Of a stretch of DNA of 64,000 bases, positions 8,985 to 19,462 are shown piece after piece. This DNA comes from Dichetophora obliterata (Eukaryota > Arthropoda > Insecta > Diptera > Sciomyzidae). Location of the stretch: positions 226,021,293 to 226,085,292 of the forward strand of contig OY986435.1 in assembly GCA_963920525.1 (NCBI GenBank). The letters run 5' to 3'. The position numbers and the translations under genes are program-made. The number at the start of each line of letters is the position of its first letter. The stretch's first letter is position 1. Under the pieces are notes generated by a model. It ran no database searches. It saw only the letters and a program-made list of their open reading frames with translations, and was not told the DNA's origin.

Positions 8985-11911
8985 TGGATTTCAGTTTCTT
9001 AACTTTTAACATTTCGTCAATGATCGAAAACAGCAGGAGAATAGAAGTTCAAAAGATTCTTATTGGAAACAATTGTAATGTAGGATTTCTTCAGGAGACT
9101 CATATTAATAGTAGGCACAAAGTTGCGATTGACAACTATAACATTTTGCGAAATGATAACCAGCAGGGGGTGGCAATAGTTATTAAAAAAAATATAGAGT
9201 ATGAGATAATCAGTATAGACGGCATTAACCTTGCTAGCGTTTTTGTGGCAATCAAGGTTAGGATCAGAGGTTTAGTTAAAAAACTTCTCATTGGCTCAAT
9301 TTACATCCCTACTAATAGTAGAGCTGATTTCTTTGTTGAAGAATTAGAAAAAATTGAAAGTAAAGCTAGTCTCTTCGATGGAACAATTATAGGAGGCGAC
9401 CTAAATGCACGAAGTCCCAATTGGGGTGACAGTTCTTATAATTTAAATGGTAAAAGCTTTGAAAAGTGGCAGAGCTTATATTTTCCTTCCTTGATTAATG
9501 TAACGCCGACTTCTCCCACTTTTCCTAGAAGTTCCTCTTACTTAGACCACTTCTTAATATCTTCCCATTTGTTGAATCTGATAGATAATAATTTTATTTT
9601 GCAAACTTTACCAACTTTTTCAGACCATTATCCTGTCCTTTTAAATATTAATCTTGAACCAGTAGAATTGTCTGAATTGAATTCTGGCCATCCTAGGTCT
9701 TTTAAAAGTACAGACTGGGAGCTTTTTAGAGATGATCTAGATGGCCGATTGTACCGCTGTGTTCCTTCCCATTCGGTTACTCTGTCGAATGAGGAGTTAG
9801 ATGATCATATTAACTCGTTCAATAATATTCTTTTAGATGCATTGGATTGTCACTCGGATAGGGTCGTGGTATGTTTTAAAAAATATAGGAACATACCTAA
9901 AGATATTGAAAGACTATTTAAAATAAAACATTCGTGGCAGAAACAACTAAAACGCATCTATCATAACACGTACAATAGGGTTAATAGAGAGTACAACGAG
10001 TTGTCTGGAAGAATAGCTTTGTTAAAAAAAATCATCTCAGACAAGGTTAGAATTTGGCTCAACAATCAGTTTAGGAAAAGATTGGAAGGAATAGTTCCGG
10101 GTCCTAAGGCATTTAAGGAGATTTTCAAGTTAATTGGGAAGAAAAAAAGTTTTTCTTGTGACAGGGTTGTCGTCAATGGGGTAACAATTTGTGATGAGCG
10201 GAAGATTGTATCTGAATTTGAGGGATATTTTGGGTCAGTGTTTCAGGAGAGAGTGCCTACCTTTGATCTTGATTTGGTGAACAGGGTTAGAGATTCGGTT
10301 CGGTCGGCTAGACTTCTTAAGCCGCAACACATCTTTATTTTTAATAATTCGATCTCGGCGTTATCTCCGCCTGCTACTGGGGTTTTTACTTCGCAAGAAG
10401 AAATTGCTAGCTTTATCCAGTGTCTGAAAGCAAAGAGATCTAGTGGACCGGACTTGATCTCTAATTTTGTGTTGAAAAAAATTTCTTTGTTTGCGATAAA
10501 ATTTCTTACAATTTTGTTTAACAATTGTATAAACAATGGTTATTTTCCCTTGCTTTGGAAGAAAGCTAGAGTCATGCCAATTCTGAAGAAGCCAAACATT
10601 TTCCATTTGGATAATTTTAGACCAATTTCTCTTCTTTCAAATGTGGGAAAATTATTTGAGAGAGTCATCATGTCAAAATTGGCATCTCCTAGTGTTATTC
10701 CAGTGGAATATATTCCAGACTTTCAATTTGGTTTCAAGAGTAAGCATTCAACGGTGCACGCACTGTTAAAAGTTCATAACGACATAACCTTAGGGTTAAG
10801 AGAAAAAAAATGCACGGTTGCGTGCTCTCTTGATGTGGAGAAGGCTTTTGATAACGTCTGGAGGGAGGGGCTGTTGTTTAAGATGTTGAGACTGAATTTT
10901 CCTTTGGATCTTTTTCACTTGCTGGATAGTTTTTTGTCTGATAGGAAGTTTTTTATTCAAGTACAGGGAACTAGTTCGAATGTTTGCGATTCTTTGAGTG
11001 GCGTGGCTCAAGGCTCAGCACTGGGTCCTAAACTGTTCAACATTTTTATGAGTGACTTTCCCCACATAAATGAAATCGATAACGCTCCTGCTTCTATAGG
11101 AATTCTATTCGCTGATGATACTTTTGTGTATGCTAAGGATGACTATCCTTCTGAGGCTCTCAGAAGACTTGAAAGACATGTCAGTAGAATAAATATTTTC
11201 TACAAACAGTGGGGAATTAAAATAAATAATATAAAATCGGATTGTATTTGTTTTAGAAACGCTAGCGGGAAAGGAAAAGTGGGTGTTGTTAAGGAGAGCC
11301 GTAATTTGCTTTTGAGAATCGAGAATAACTTGGTTCCTTTTAAAAGGAGTATTAAATATCTCGGGGTCCATTTTAATGTATTATTAAAATTTAACGGAAA
11401 TGCTAGAATAAATATTGATAAAGCCAGAAAAGTCAGTAACATTGTAACTTCCTTACTTTATAGCAAAGATTTGCAAAAAAAAACTAAACTTCTTATGTAT
11501 AAAACTTTGATTAGGCCGGTTTTGCTATATGCCTTCCCCTGCTGGTTCTCGATCTCGCCAGCGGTTGTCATTGAGATGGAAAGATTTGAGAGAAAGGTCC
11601 TTAGATTATGCATCAACAAAAATTTTGAGTCCCGAAACAAAAGATTTTCCAATGTGTCCGTTTATAGAGAGGCTAATATAACACATTTAATCAGCTACGC
11701 ATGCGGTTTGATGAAAAAATTTATTGTTAATATGAGTCTATCTGAGAATGAAACTGTAAAAGAAATTTTCTCATCGCAATCGGTAATTTCATGGTCGTCG
11801 TCTCCCTATCATTCTCCAGTTGGAATTGTTTTGGAGAATTTTGAGAATAATACTGGTGAATCACCCCTTCCTTACTTTTTGAAAGCCACTCCTGGACATA
11901 ACAGGGGCTAA
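8984..11911 (+). CDS. LINE ORF2, apurinic-type endonuclease and reverse transcriptase
   Basis: A 975-residue protein for target-primed reverse transcription. Residues 1-225 form an APE-like endonuclease: FLTFNISSM at the start, the QETH motif with its metal-binding Glu, GGDLNARSPNWGD, and the terminal SDHYP motif near 9618. The reverse transcriptase follows: PISLLSNVGKLFE (motif 1), DVEKAFDNVW with the first catalytic Asp, GVAQGSALGP, and the catalytic LFADDTFVYA at about residue 709 (nt 11107-11136). A C-terminal region after YLGVHF has RPVLLYAFPCW, usual for Jockey-like elements. I see no RNase H domain. The ORF has no internal stop or frameshift. Its ATG overlaps the ORF1 stop by one base, so translation probably depends on ORF1. 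Confidence 0.93.
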   Translation: MDFSFLTFNISSMIENSRRIEVQKILIGNNCNVGFLQETHINSRHKVAIDNYNILRNDNQQGVAIVIKKNIEYEIISIDGINLASVFVAIKVRIRGLVKKLLIGSIYIPTNSRADFFVEELEKIESKASLFDGTIIGGDLNARSPNWGDSSYNLNGKSFEKWQSLYFPSLINVTPTSPTFPRSSSYLDHFLISSHLLNLIDNNFILQTLPTFSDHYPVLLNINLEPVELSELNSGHPRSFKSTDWELFRDDLDGRLYRCVPSHSVTLSNEELDDHINSFNNILLDALDCHSDRVVVCFKKYRNIPKDIERLFKIKHSWQKQLKRIYHNTYNRVNREYNELSGRIALLKKIISDKVRIWLNNQFRKRLEGIVPGPKAFKEIFKLIGKKKSFSCDRVVVNGVTICDERKIVSEFEGYFGSVFQERVPTFDLDLVNRVRDSVRSARLLKPQHIFIFNNSISALSPPATGVFTSQEEIASFIQCLKAKRSSGPDLISNFVLKKISLFAIKFLTILFNNCINNGYFPLLWKKARVMPILKKPNIFHLDNFRPISLLSNVGKLFERVIMSKLASPSVIPVEYIPDFQFGFKSKHSTVHALLKVHNDITLGLREKKCTVACSLDVEKAFDNVWREGLLFKMLRLNFPLDLFHLLDSFLSDRKFFIQVQGTSSNVCDSLSGVAQGSALGPKLFNIFMSDFPHINEIDNAPASIGILFADDTFVYAKDDYPSEALRRLERHVSRINIFYKQWGIKINNIKSDCICFRNASGKGKVGVVKESRNLLLRIENNLVPFKRSIKYLGVHFNVLLKFNGNARINIDKARKVSNIVTSLLYSKDLQKKTKLLMYKTLIRPVLLYAFPCWFSISPAVVIEMERFERKVLRLCINKNFESRNKRFSNVSVYREANITHLISYACGLMKKFIVNMSLSENETVKEIFSSQSVISWSSSPYHSPVGIVLENFENNTGESPLPYFLKATPGHNRG

Positions 11912-12817
11912 TGATTTTGTAACGTTTTGGAATTTCTGACAAAGATTGAAGGACAAAACTTATTGTTCATCCCGTGAAGTTTTTATTTAGTGACAAAATT
12001 GTATTAGATTTTAAAATTCATGAATATTCCTGTTTTCATGATAATGTTTTTGGGGCTTACCCATTTTATGTAATTTAAACATATATTGATGTTAATAAGA
12101 TAAAAAAAAAAAATAGTAATGTTTGTGGTCAATGCATTTGATATCCACTGTTAATGTAATGTATTATTCATTGTATCAATAAGCTATAGTATTTGCTGGA
12201 AATGCTAAAGTCGATATTCTTATTTAAATCTTTATAACTCATTCAGAATTGCCGTATGAAATGTAAAGACTCGGTATAAAGATAAATATTGAAAACGATT
12301 GTAATGATAATTTTTGACAATTTCATTGTATAATGTTCATGTATTGATTGTTTAAATCCTGTTTAAAATATTGTTCACAAATTTGTTTGTGTTTCGTTTT
12401 GATTGAAGACTATGTCTTAAAAACACCTAAACTTACTTAGTTTATTTTTAACTCATGGCAAATAATTTGAGAAGGTATCAACGATATTGTATAAAGTAGG
12501 CTTAGTCAGCGTGTCATTGTATATTTTATTCACGCTTGTCGTTGTCTCATTCCTTCTTTATGTAGCATTTAGTAATTTATATATATATATCTAAGACAAA
12601 CGTCAAATGCAACCCTCATAATACTCGTTGAGCAAGAGTAATTTATTCTTTATTTTAATGTTAGCCATGTGGCAGTCGATTTATTAATGTATTTAATAAT
12701 GTGAAAGTTTATTCAGGCCATACTATAACAGCCGCTATTATTATTGTTTAAGAAAATGTGTATCTGAATTGTTTTAATCGTTCTTTAAAGACTCAATAAA
12801 GTACTACTACTACTACT
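11912..12817 (+). other. LINE 3' UTR and TAC-repeat tail
   Basis: AT-rich untranslated region. A polyadenylation-like AATAAA at 12794-12799 is followed directly by GTACTACTACTACTACTAC. The simple TAC tail directly abuts the target duplication. No other coding sequence seen. Confidence 0.75.
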
Positions 12818-12831
12818 ACCAGTTAGTCAGT
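12818..12831. repeat. 3' target-site duplication of LINE
   Basis: ACCAGTTAGTCAGT, matching 6847-6860. The target itself is locally repetitive (GTTAGTCAGTCAGTCAG), so the exact edge is ambiguous by a few bases. Confidence 0.85.
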
Positions 12832-13371
12832 CAGTCAGCTGTCATTTGTTAACATTTGCTTACGTATTATTTTCTTTTTTCTTTGTACTTTTTCTGACCA
12901 CTTAACTATCATACGCCACCTGGCTGTGATGGTTCAAACTACAAGTTCACAAAATCTACATCCATAGCAGGATTTTTTTGTATGGAAATCGGATTGGGAT
13001 GTTGGAAAAAACGCAGCTAATATAATAATTCAGGGTCGGAAATAATTCAACAAAATAACTAACATCAAGTTTCAGTACAACAAATGCACGCCGGTACACA
13101 AAAAAGAATATGAAGGAACCTGAAAAAATTAAAGAACAAAAGGAACACGAAAAAATTGACCGGTACCGTCAACTTTTTTCCCTTTCGTCACTTCCAATTT
13201 ACGGCGAATAGCCAACAAACTGTGAAAATTGAATTCAATTCTTGGCCAATGTGAAAGGGGTCCAACGTGTGTTGTAATTTGAGTTGGCAACGCCGAGTTT
13301 TATCAAACATGATCTGTCAAAATTTTTTTTATTGTGTGCATGGCTTCGTAATAATTTCCAACCAAAAAAGT
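12832..13371 (+). other. Upstream region and probable 5' UTR/promoter of mRpL32
   Basis: No ORF. The stretch directly upstream of the mRpL32 start presumably holds its promoter and short 5' UTR; I see no TATA box that I would defend, as is common for housekeeping fly genes. Confidence 0.4.
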
Positions 13372-14380
13372 ATGTCGAAAAACTTATTTTTCCTATTTTC
13401 AAATTTGATAAGTAAATTGGAAAATGCTTTACCGCAGTTTTTTCGCTCGGGGGGGTATCCGCCAGGTAAGTAATCAACCAATATTAATAAATGATACAAT
13501 TTTGGAATAATTGCAATTTACGGCCCACTCGTAAATAATTTTTTTCTTATTTTTATTAAAATATATGACGCTTTTCTATATGGGCCTTTTAGTCCAAAAA
13601 TCTAAAATACAATGTCGGTCTCGAATGGTTTAGGAGATAAAATTCGTAAAAACTTGAAAAAATTACAATTTCGCGAATTTTATCTCCTAAGCCAATCGAG
13701 ACCGACATTTTATTTTTGCACTTTTGGACTAAGGAGACTAAAATACGTTTAATAAAAACAAAAATTACGCGTGGGCTGTAAACTGCATTTATGTCACAAT
13801 TTTTTCTTATAGTATTGGCGCTCGCGGGCATGCCTAGCATATATGATGGTGCTGCAAAGTCTCCATCGAATAGATTCAGCTTAAAAGAGCTTATTGGAGA
13901 TGGTATTCTTTGGGCCGTACCAAAACATCGACGTACTATAGAGAAAAGATTGAAGCGTAAATTTGGCCACCCCGATTACGTGTGGAAAATGATGAAGGTA
14001 AAAACTAATTTGCGCGTATGCAATCAGTGCGGATACGATCATGAAGTTGGCGTATTATGCAGTAAGTTGTTAAATTTTTACAAGTACTTAATGTATCAAT
14101 CAAATTTGTCTCTATAGCGCATTGCTATGAGAAAGTGCGCACTGAAACGCAACAAATGCAGGACAAGATTCAGGAAGAGTTGGGTCTACAGCCGGTAGAA
14201 CAGGATGTTATAATTCTTTACGAAGGTGAAAAGAATGACCAAATCAAAGAAATGGCGAATGGCAAGCGTATTGTAGAAATGCAAAAACCGCGTCCCATGT
14301 GGTTTACCAAGAATCTTTTGCAAAAAACAACACAACAGCCAGCTAACACAAAGGAGGTGAAGCCCACAAATTTGGCTTAA
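13372..14380 (+). CDS. mRpL32: Mitochondrial ribosomal protein bL32m
   Basis: Structural protein of the large mitochondrial ribosomal subunit. Three exons join cleanly: 13372-13465, 13813-14061 and 14118-14380 (606 nt, 201 residues). Introns are GT-AG: 13466-13812 (CAG/GTAAGT donor) and 14062-14117. Exon 1 gives the MSKNLFFLFSNL mitochondrial leader. Exon 2 carries KHRRTIEKRLKRKFGHPDYVW and the zinc motif CNQCG..HEVGVLC; the second CxxC half (GVLC, then HCYEKV) is completed across intron 2. This basic RRTIEKR plus CX2C...CX2C pattern is diagnostic for bL32m. Intron 1 contains a MITE (13513-13786). The gene converges with Mtfmt; the stops are 53 bp apart. The frame and splice sites are intact, so I expect a functional gene. 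Confidence 0.93.
13513..13786. mobile_element. MITE inside mRpL32 intron 1
   Basis: Outer ends GCAATTTACGGCCCACTCGT (13513) and the inverted partner ending GTGGGCTGTAAACTGC (13786) form imperfect terminal repeats. An inner inverted pair of about 35 bp (ATGTCGGTCTCGAATGG... at 13611 and ...AATCGAGACCGACAT at 13694-13709) would fold into a long hairpin. It is non-coding and occupies most of the 347-bp intron. I could not define a target duplication. Confidence 0.75.
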
Positions 14381-14420
14381 ATCTAAACAATTATACAAAA
14401 AGAGAAAGTTCAACCCTATC

Positions 14421-14438
14421 TAAATAAATAATTTTATT
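14421..14438. terminator. Back-to-back polyadenylation signals of mRpL32 and Mtfmt
   Basis: AATAAA on the plus strand at 14423-14428 serves mRpL32. On the minus strand AATAAA overlaps the Mtfmt stop codon (plus-strand TTTATT at 14433-14438). The two convergent transcripts must therefore overlap at their 3' ends. Confidence 0.6.
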
Positions 14439-15729
14439 CATCTGAAAATATCAATTCCTTGGCATCTAGTTTTTTAAGGAATCCATTGTTAAAATCCGTA
14501 GCGGACATAACTTTTTTGCCCTCAATGCGTAGTTGATGAACTTCAATAAATGACTGATTTGCACAACAAACTTTTAGACATTTTCTATCACGATGATACA
14601 AAAAACTTCCTGCTTGAACTGCAGTGTTAACCGCTGACTTATCATCGGCCATGCACAGCTCAACTATTTGAAGAGACTTGCCTCGAAACTTTGTGCTTAA
14701 ATGCTTAAAATTATATAAAGCACGATAGCGATTATAAACTTCAGTTGCGCCCATACTTCTCCAGTGCAGTTTGGTGATGGCGGGTGTGATTTTTGGTGCT
14801 ACAAATAAGGAACATTACAGTTGAGTCTTTAGTTTTGCACGGTTTTAGTTTTTTTACCAAAAGTCGCTGCTGAATTATTTTGCTTGACGGTATTCTGAAA
14901 ACTGGCTGGATACTCACGGATGGCCTTGCTTAATAGCTTAGCGCCTTCGCTAGCCAAACGGGAATGCAGTTCAGGCATCAATATATCTGATGCTATCGGT
15001 ATATTTTTTTGCGCCAAGATCTTTAAATACATAATTATTTCAAGTGCAACTCATGTCAATTATATTGATCTAAAAAATTATACTTACATCGCCAATATCG
15101 AATTTTTTGGGTTCGATCCTCATTAGCGAGACACCCGTTTCTCTGTCACCATGCATAATTGCATACATAATTGGCGCTGCACCCCTCCAGCGTGGCAGCA
15201 AGCTAGCATGCACGTTAATCATGCCGCTGAAATAGGCAGCTTTTCGTTATTAAAGCTTAAAATATGTTTCTAAGCGCACTTACAGGGGAAATGAATTGAT
15301 TATGTTTTCTGGCATTAAATGGCCAAATGAAACAACAACACCCAAGTCATAGTTGCGACAAATATCTGGAGACACTGGCCAGCGGTATAAAGGTAACTTT
15401 TGTTGTTCTGCATATGTTCGCACTGTGTTGGAAGGATTTTTGAACGATGTCACCACACCTACACCTAAAGTATTTCTATATACGAATTCTAATTTTATTA
15501 TTATTTCTAAAAATTACTATTTATACTCTTTCTTATGCAGCTCCTGAAGACTTGGCAGTGAAAAATTATCTGTTCCGAAGAATAAAATTTTAAGCTTGTT
15601 TGTAACGCGATCTCCACTTGTAGCAGAAGCAGTAAATGGTCTTTGTTGTTTAAGGATAGCTTGATGTAAAATACTGAATTTTCTTTTGTATTTATAAAAG
15701 CAAGAGACGATTCTTGTTTCAACTAACAT
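14434..15729 (-). CDS. Mtfmt: Mitochondrial methionyl-tRNA formyltransferase
   Basis: Formylates the initiator Met-tRNA in mitochondria using 10-formyl-tetrahydrofolate. Five exons on the minus strand join in frame: 15729-15527, 15475-15284, 15226-15088, 15020-14858, 14798-14434 (1062 nt, 353 residues); the four introns are GT-AG. Exon 1 has a basic leader then [20 protein letters not shown], the nucleotide-fold start. Exon 2 carries [13 protein letters not shown]..., and [10 protein letters not shown]. Exon 3 has the formyltransferase signature [17 protein letters not shown], followed by [20 protein letters not shown]. Exon 5 holds the C-terminal domain ([25 protein letters not shown]). The exon 1 to 2 junction (phase 2, acceptor TATATAG) is the least certain; the others are clear. 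The start at 15729 is the first ATG that gives a plausible mitochondrial leader. Convergent with mRpL32. Confidence 0.92.
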
Positions 15730-15768
15730 AACAAAGTTTTCATCCAAAAACTGATAAAAGTACTGCAA

Positions 15769-15800
15769 AGCAAAGAAGTAAAATATTTTACTTCTTTGCT
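15769..15800. repeat. Perfect 32-bp palindrome upstream of Mtfmt
   Basis: A perfect, spacerless palindrome centred at 15784/15785 (arm AGCAAAGAAGTAAAAT) sits about 40 bp upstream of the Mtfmt start codon, so in its 5' UTR or core promoter. Such perfect palindromes are unusual outside transposon ends or cruciform-prone sites. Confidence 0.85.
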
Positions 15801-16454
15801 GCAAAGCTGTCAGCTGTTCCTGGCAACAAAAAGTTTAGGTTATGTTTTCAGATGTGTTTAGCAGCCTGGACAAAAGCGATGCCATATGTGCATAATATTC
15901 AAGGCAGTTCCAAAAGGTTTTCAGCTCAATGCGATATACGGCATGACTTAATAAATTTGCATTTGCAATAACTTAAAGGTGACCAAATATCTATATTACA
16001 CTACATTCTTGTGAAATAATTTTATATATTTATTGGGTATTTTTAAAGGAGAAAAAGTATTCTCTCAAAACGATCAGATGCGATGAATCACACTGATAAT
16101 GCTTTATGCACTTGTACGCATTTCCATACAAGAAATAGCTAACCAAAACTCTAACACAATCACATACATTTTTCTGTTTACAACCATGATACAAAGAACT
16201 ACAGATGAAGTATTGCGCATGTCCGCCATCTTTGCTGTGACGTGCAAGGTGCTCCTTGGTTAAAACGTAGTCATAATTTATTCATAGGGTATAAAGATTT
16301 TAAAATGCCTACATTTTCTTATGAAAACTTGTTTTACTGAAATGAAATAAATATTGTTATATAAAGCACATGTTCAAAATAAAGTAAATATATTTTTTAG
16401 TTCTGTTTGTGAAGAAAAATTTGCATATTTTGTAGGGGTGCTTTTTCCCTTTTT
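15801..16454. other. Upstream of Mtfmt, no gene recognised
   Basis: AT-rich; presumably contains the Mtfmt promoter at its left end. No supported ORF. Confidence 0.4.
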
Positions 16455-16690
16455 TACCGATTTACACAAAAAGCGGCTACGTTGCTTGATGTGCTTGACA
16501 GAATTTTGACTGTTTGTTCGTTTTCATTTTGCTATCTTCGTCACTTTTCTACATTTTCTTTTGAATGTATTCATCAAGTGTCACATTTGACGAGCACCGA
16601 TGACGAGGTGCGCAGTAAATTTTGTTTGTTGCGCCGGGAATACTTTATCTGTAGTTTTTTGTATCATGGTTTACAACCACATTCTCATAC
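16455..16690. repeat. Dispersed repeat family A, copy 3
   Basis: Starts CACAAAAAGCGGCTACGTTGC and continues with TTGACAGAATTTTGACTG and GACGAGGTGCGCAGTAAATT, matching blocks in 375-840 in the same order. Non-coding. Confidence 0.5.
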
Positions 16691-17116
16691 TGTCAAAAAT
16701 TGTGAAACAAGGGAAAATATTAGCAAAAAAGAAAAATTTTAGCAAGTGCATGTGAAAGAAAGAGAACGTATCGTAATTAAAAATCATGTCCAATTTTTGC
16801 ATATCCGCCATTGTAGTTTACCATTCCAGGTTTCGCTAACAACAAAAACCAAGTTCTGCTCTAAAAAATTTAAATATATTTAAATTGCTTGCTGTTGGAA
16901 CGCTGCTGCATCAAAGAAGGATGAGCCAATAAGCACGCTTGCCAATATCAAGAATGCAGTAAGTATGTCAACATTCGCCACATCTAGTTCCACTCCCAAA
17001 ATCGTCGGCACAGAAGTGGCTAGCAGTAGCAGCAACAACAATTACAACAATTAAAAATGTCGTAATAAATTTAAAACATTTGTTTCAAGACGCCAACGAA
17101 TTGCATGCTTTTTTAT
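16691..17116. other. Intergenic DNA, no gene recognised
   Basis: A tiny reading at 16967-17056 (MSTFATSSSTPK..., Ser/Asn-rich) exists, but nothing supports it as a gene. Confidence 0.35.
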
Positions 17117-17130
17117 TTATTAAGAAGTAC

Positions 17131-18012
17131 TTACTTACTTACTTAGTTGGCGCTACAACCGTATGTCGGTCTTGGCCTCATCTAAGAATTTGCGCCAGCC
17201 ATTTCTGTCTTTCGCTTGCTGGCGCCAGTTGGAAATTCCAAGCTTCGTCAGGCTGTCCTCTACTTGGTCTTTCCAACGAAGATGCTTTCGTCCTCTTCTG
17301 CGTTGACCGCCGCTTTGTACCGAATCGAATGTTTTCTTAACTGGAGCATCGTCTTTCATGCGCTGAACATGACCAAGCCAGCGAAGCCGCTCGATTTTAA
17401 TGCGCTTGACTATGTCGATGTCAGCGTACAGCTCATACAGTTCATCATTCCACCGTATTCGGTACTCGCCATTGACGCAGATTGGTCCGTAAATCTTACG
17501 AAGAGTCTTTCTCTCGAATGCTCCTAAATTCTTTTCATCTAAACTGCTCAGCGTCCAGGTTTATGATGCGTAAAGTAGGACGGGCATGATGAGCGATTTG
17601 TAGAGCGTGATTTTCGTTCGTCGAGAGAGGGCTCTGCTTCTCAATTGCCTACTGAGCCCAAAATAACACCTGTTGGCAAGAGTTATTCTTCGTTTGATCT
17701 CAATGCTGATGTCGTTGGTTGAATTAATGCTGGATCCCAGATAAACGAAGTTTTTCACAACCTCGAATGAGGTATTGTCAACGGTAACGTGGGTTCTAAG
17801 ACGCTGGGACTGTTTGTTTGTTGACACCAAGTATTTCGTCTTATCTGCATTCACTGACAGACCCATTCGACTTGACTCTCTTTCTAATTTGGAATTCTTC
17901 TTTTCTTATTTGTTTTCATTGAAATTTGTTTTTACGGGTGGGCTTCAAACCCGACGCACAACCTATTTTAAGCCTAGGGAGGCCCGCCGCTCAGATTAGC
18001 CGCCAAACTAAC
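17131..18012 (-). mobile_element. 5'-truncated non-LTR retrotransposon with 14-bp target duplication
   Basis: Exact flanking repeats TTATTAAGAAGTAC at 17117-17130 and 18013-18026 bound an 882-bp insert. Read on the minus strand it ends in a (TAAG)n tail (17131-17146). It encodes the end of a reverse transcriptase: NADKTKYLV, NFVYLGSSIN, LYKSLIMPVLLYAS, then after one stop codon a long C-terminal tail with RGRKHLRWKDQVED and NWRQQAKDRNGWR. That tail is typical of a widespread insect endonuclease-RT family (RTE/R4-like). Apart from that stop the frame is nearly intact, so the insertion is fairly young. Confidence 0.88.
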
Positions 18013-18026
18013 TTATTAAGAAGTAC

Positions 18027-19121
18027 GTTAGATAAAACTGATGTTTACGTTATATCTAACGATTACATATAACTAAGTTTTCGGTTAAATTCATCTGGTA
18101 AGATTTGGTTACCTATTACCTGTATTTATGTTAACCTTAATTAGAGAGAGAGCGAGACGGCTATATTTCGATAATATTGGAAATTGCTACGCATGAGAAA
18201 GGGATGCCAGATCTCACGTATACACGAGTTTCGGTTAATTTATTCCCGAGGTTCTTCTTAGCATAACCGAAACTTCGTATAAAGAGGTAACCGATATTTC
18301 AGTTAAGTAAAACCGTTTTTGCTTAGTTAAATAACCGATAGTCTTCTTTTAGGGTTTTAATCCAAAGTGTACAAAAATTGTAATGAAATCAGTGTAAAAG
18401 CATTCTAAAAAACATACATTAAATTAAAATTCAACGAAAACCACTTTTGCTCCGCTTTTGGAAGAAAAATAATTTTTTTTACCTTTTTCGACAAAAATAT
18501 AAATATACAAATTCATAGCGAACGATACTGCTGCAATAAAATTGTTAGTATTTTAATTGAAATTTTGAAAACGAGGAGACTGAATGATGTATATTAAAAA
18601 CAACGAAGATGTTTGCACCGCAAGTTAAAACTTTGAATATCCAGGTTACTTATAATGTCCAACCGAATTTTAATTTTCGGCCGAAGCCGGCAAAAGGGAA
18701 ATTTAGTCCTTGCTATCGTTTTTTACTGATTTCTGCACAAAAAACTGTCATTCTTAAGTTCGAGTTCACCGCTAGAGTTTTCTGCTAGATTTCTGTCAGT
18801 TTTTCTCTCCTAGATAGAAAATTGTTTTAATTCCTTTTTATGTCATTTTTCAGTTATCAATTCGGAAGTTTCTGTAATTGATTTATGACGTCATTATGAC
18901 GTACAAAATAATAAAATCTATTTTCGATCTAGTCGGAAAAAACTACAGAAATGCAATACGACTGAAATCTTGCAGACAATTTTTAGCGTTAACTCGGCTT
19001 TTACACTTCTGCAAGCAATAACAGAAACAAAACCGTAATAATGCAGTTCATAGTAAAAACAAAATACTTTGCAATTAATTTTGTAGGTAATCAGTGATTG
19101 CCTGAATCCAGTATATGATTA
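18027..19121. other. AT-rich intergenic DNA, no gene recognised
   Basis: No coding region, RNA gene or defined repeat seen. Confidence 0.4.
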
Positions 19122-19330
19122 TTAATCATAAAAAAATAAATAGTTATATTTAAAACACTTTATATTGTAAACAAATAAAAGAAATTTATCAGCATTTTCT
19201 TCAAGATTAATGGATCGTCTATTCATATATAGCTGCCCAGCAGCGCTAAACAGTTGTTCACTGTTCACGTTCGTTGATAGACATGGATTACGCAGCAAAA
19301 CCTCTCCATTCAGTTGATACACCAACTCAA
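19122..19330 (-). pseudogene. hAT transposase C-terminal relic
   Basis: A 67-residue reading contains NVNSEQLFSAAGQLYMNRRSINLEENADKF-like sequence. The 'S-x-x-x-E-Q-L-F-S-A-A-G' core followed by R-R and a 'L...A...L.F..N' stretch is the hallmark of the hAT C-terminal dimerisation domain. No N-terminal catalytic part is visible next to it, and I found no terminal repeats, so this is an old fragment. Confidence 0.7.
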
Positions 19331-19462
19331 GCAGTGAAATGCGTTAATGCAATTGCGCCATGAAATTTTGAGTACGTACGTTGAGTTATGAGATACATTT
19401 TTTAAGTCTCGTAAGCTATCGTGAATTATGTAGTGAAGCGCAGTATACTTAAAAAAAATACA

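Larger units (their letters stand above)
6861..12817 (+). mobile_element. Full-length non-LTR retrotransposon (Jockey/I-type), about 5.96 kb
   Basis: The element is bounded by 14-bp direct repeats (6847-6860, 12818-12831). It has a leader of about 640 bp, ORF1 (gag-like, CCHC knuckles), ORF2 (endonuclease plus reverse transcriptase) and a 0.9-kb 3' UTR ending in AATAAA (12794-12799) followed by a TAC-repeat tail. Both ORFs are open, so the copy looks intact and potentially active. The triple zinc knuckle and the EN-RT without an obvious RNase H fit the Jockey clade; a simple-repeat tail rather than poly(A) is more like I-type elements. Clade assignment therefore remains open. Confidence 0.88.
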
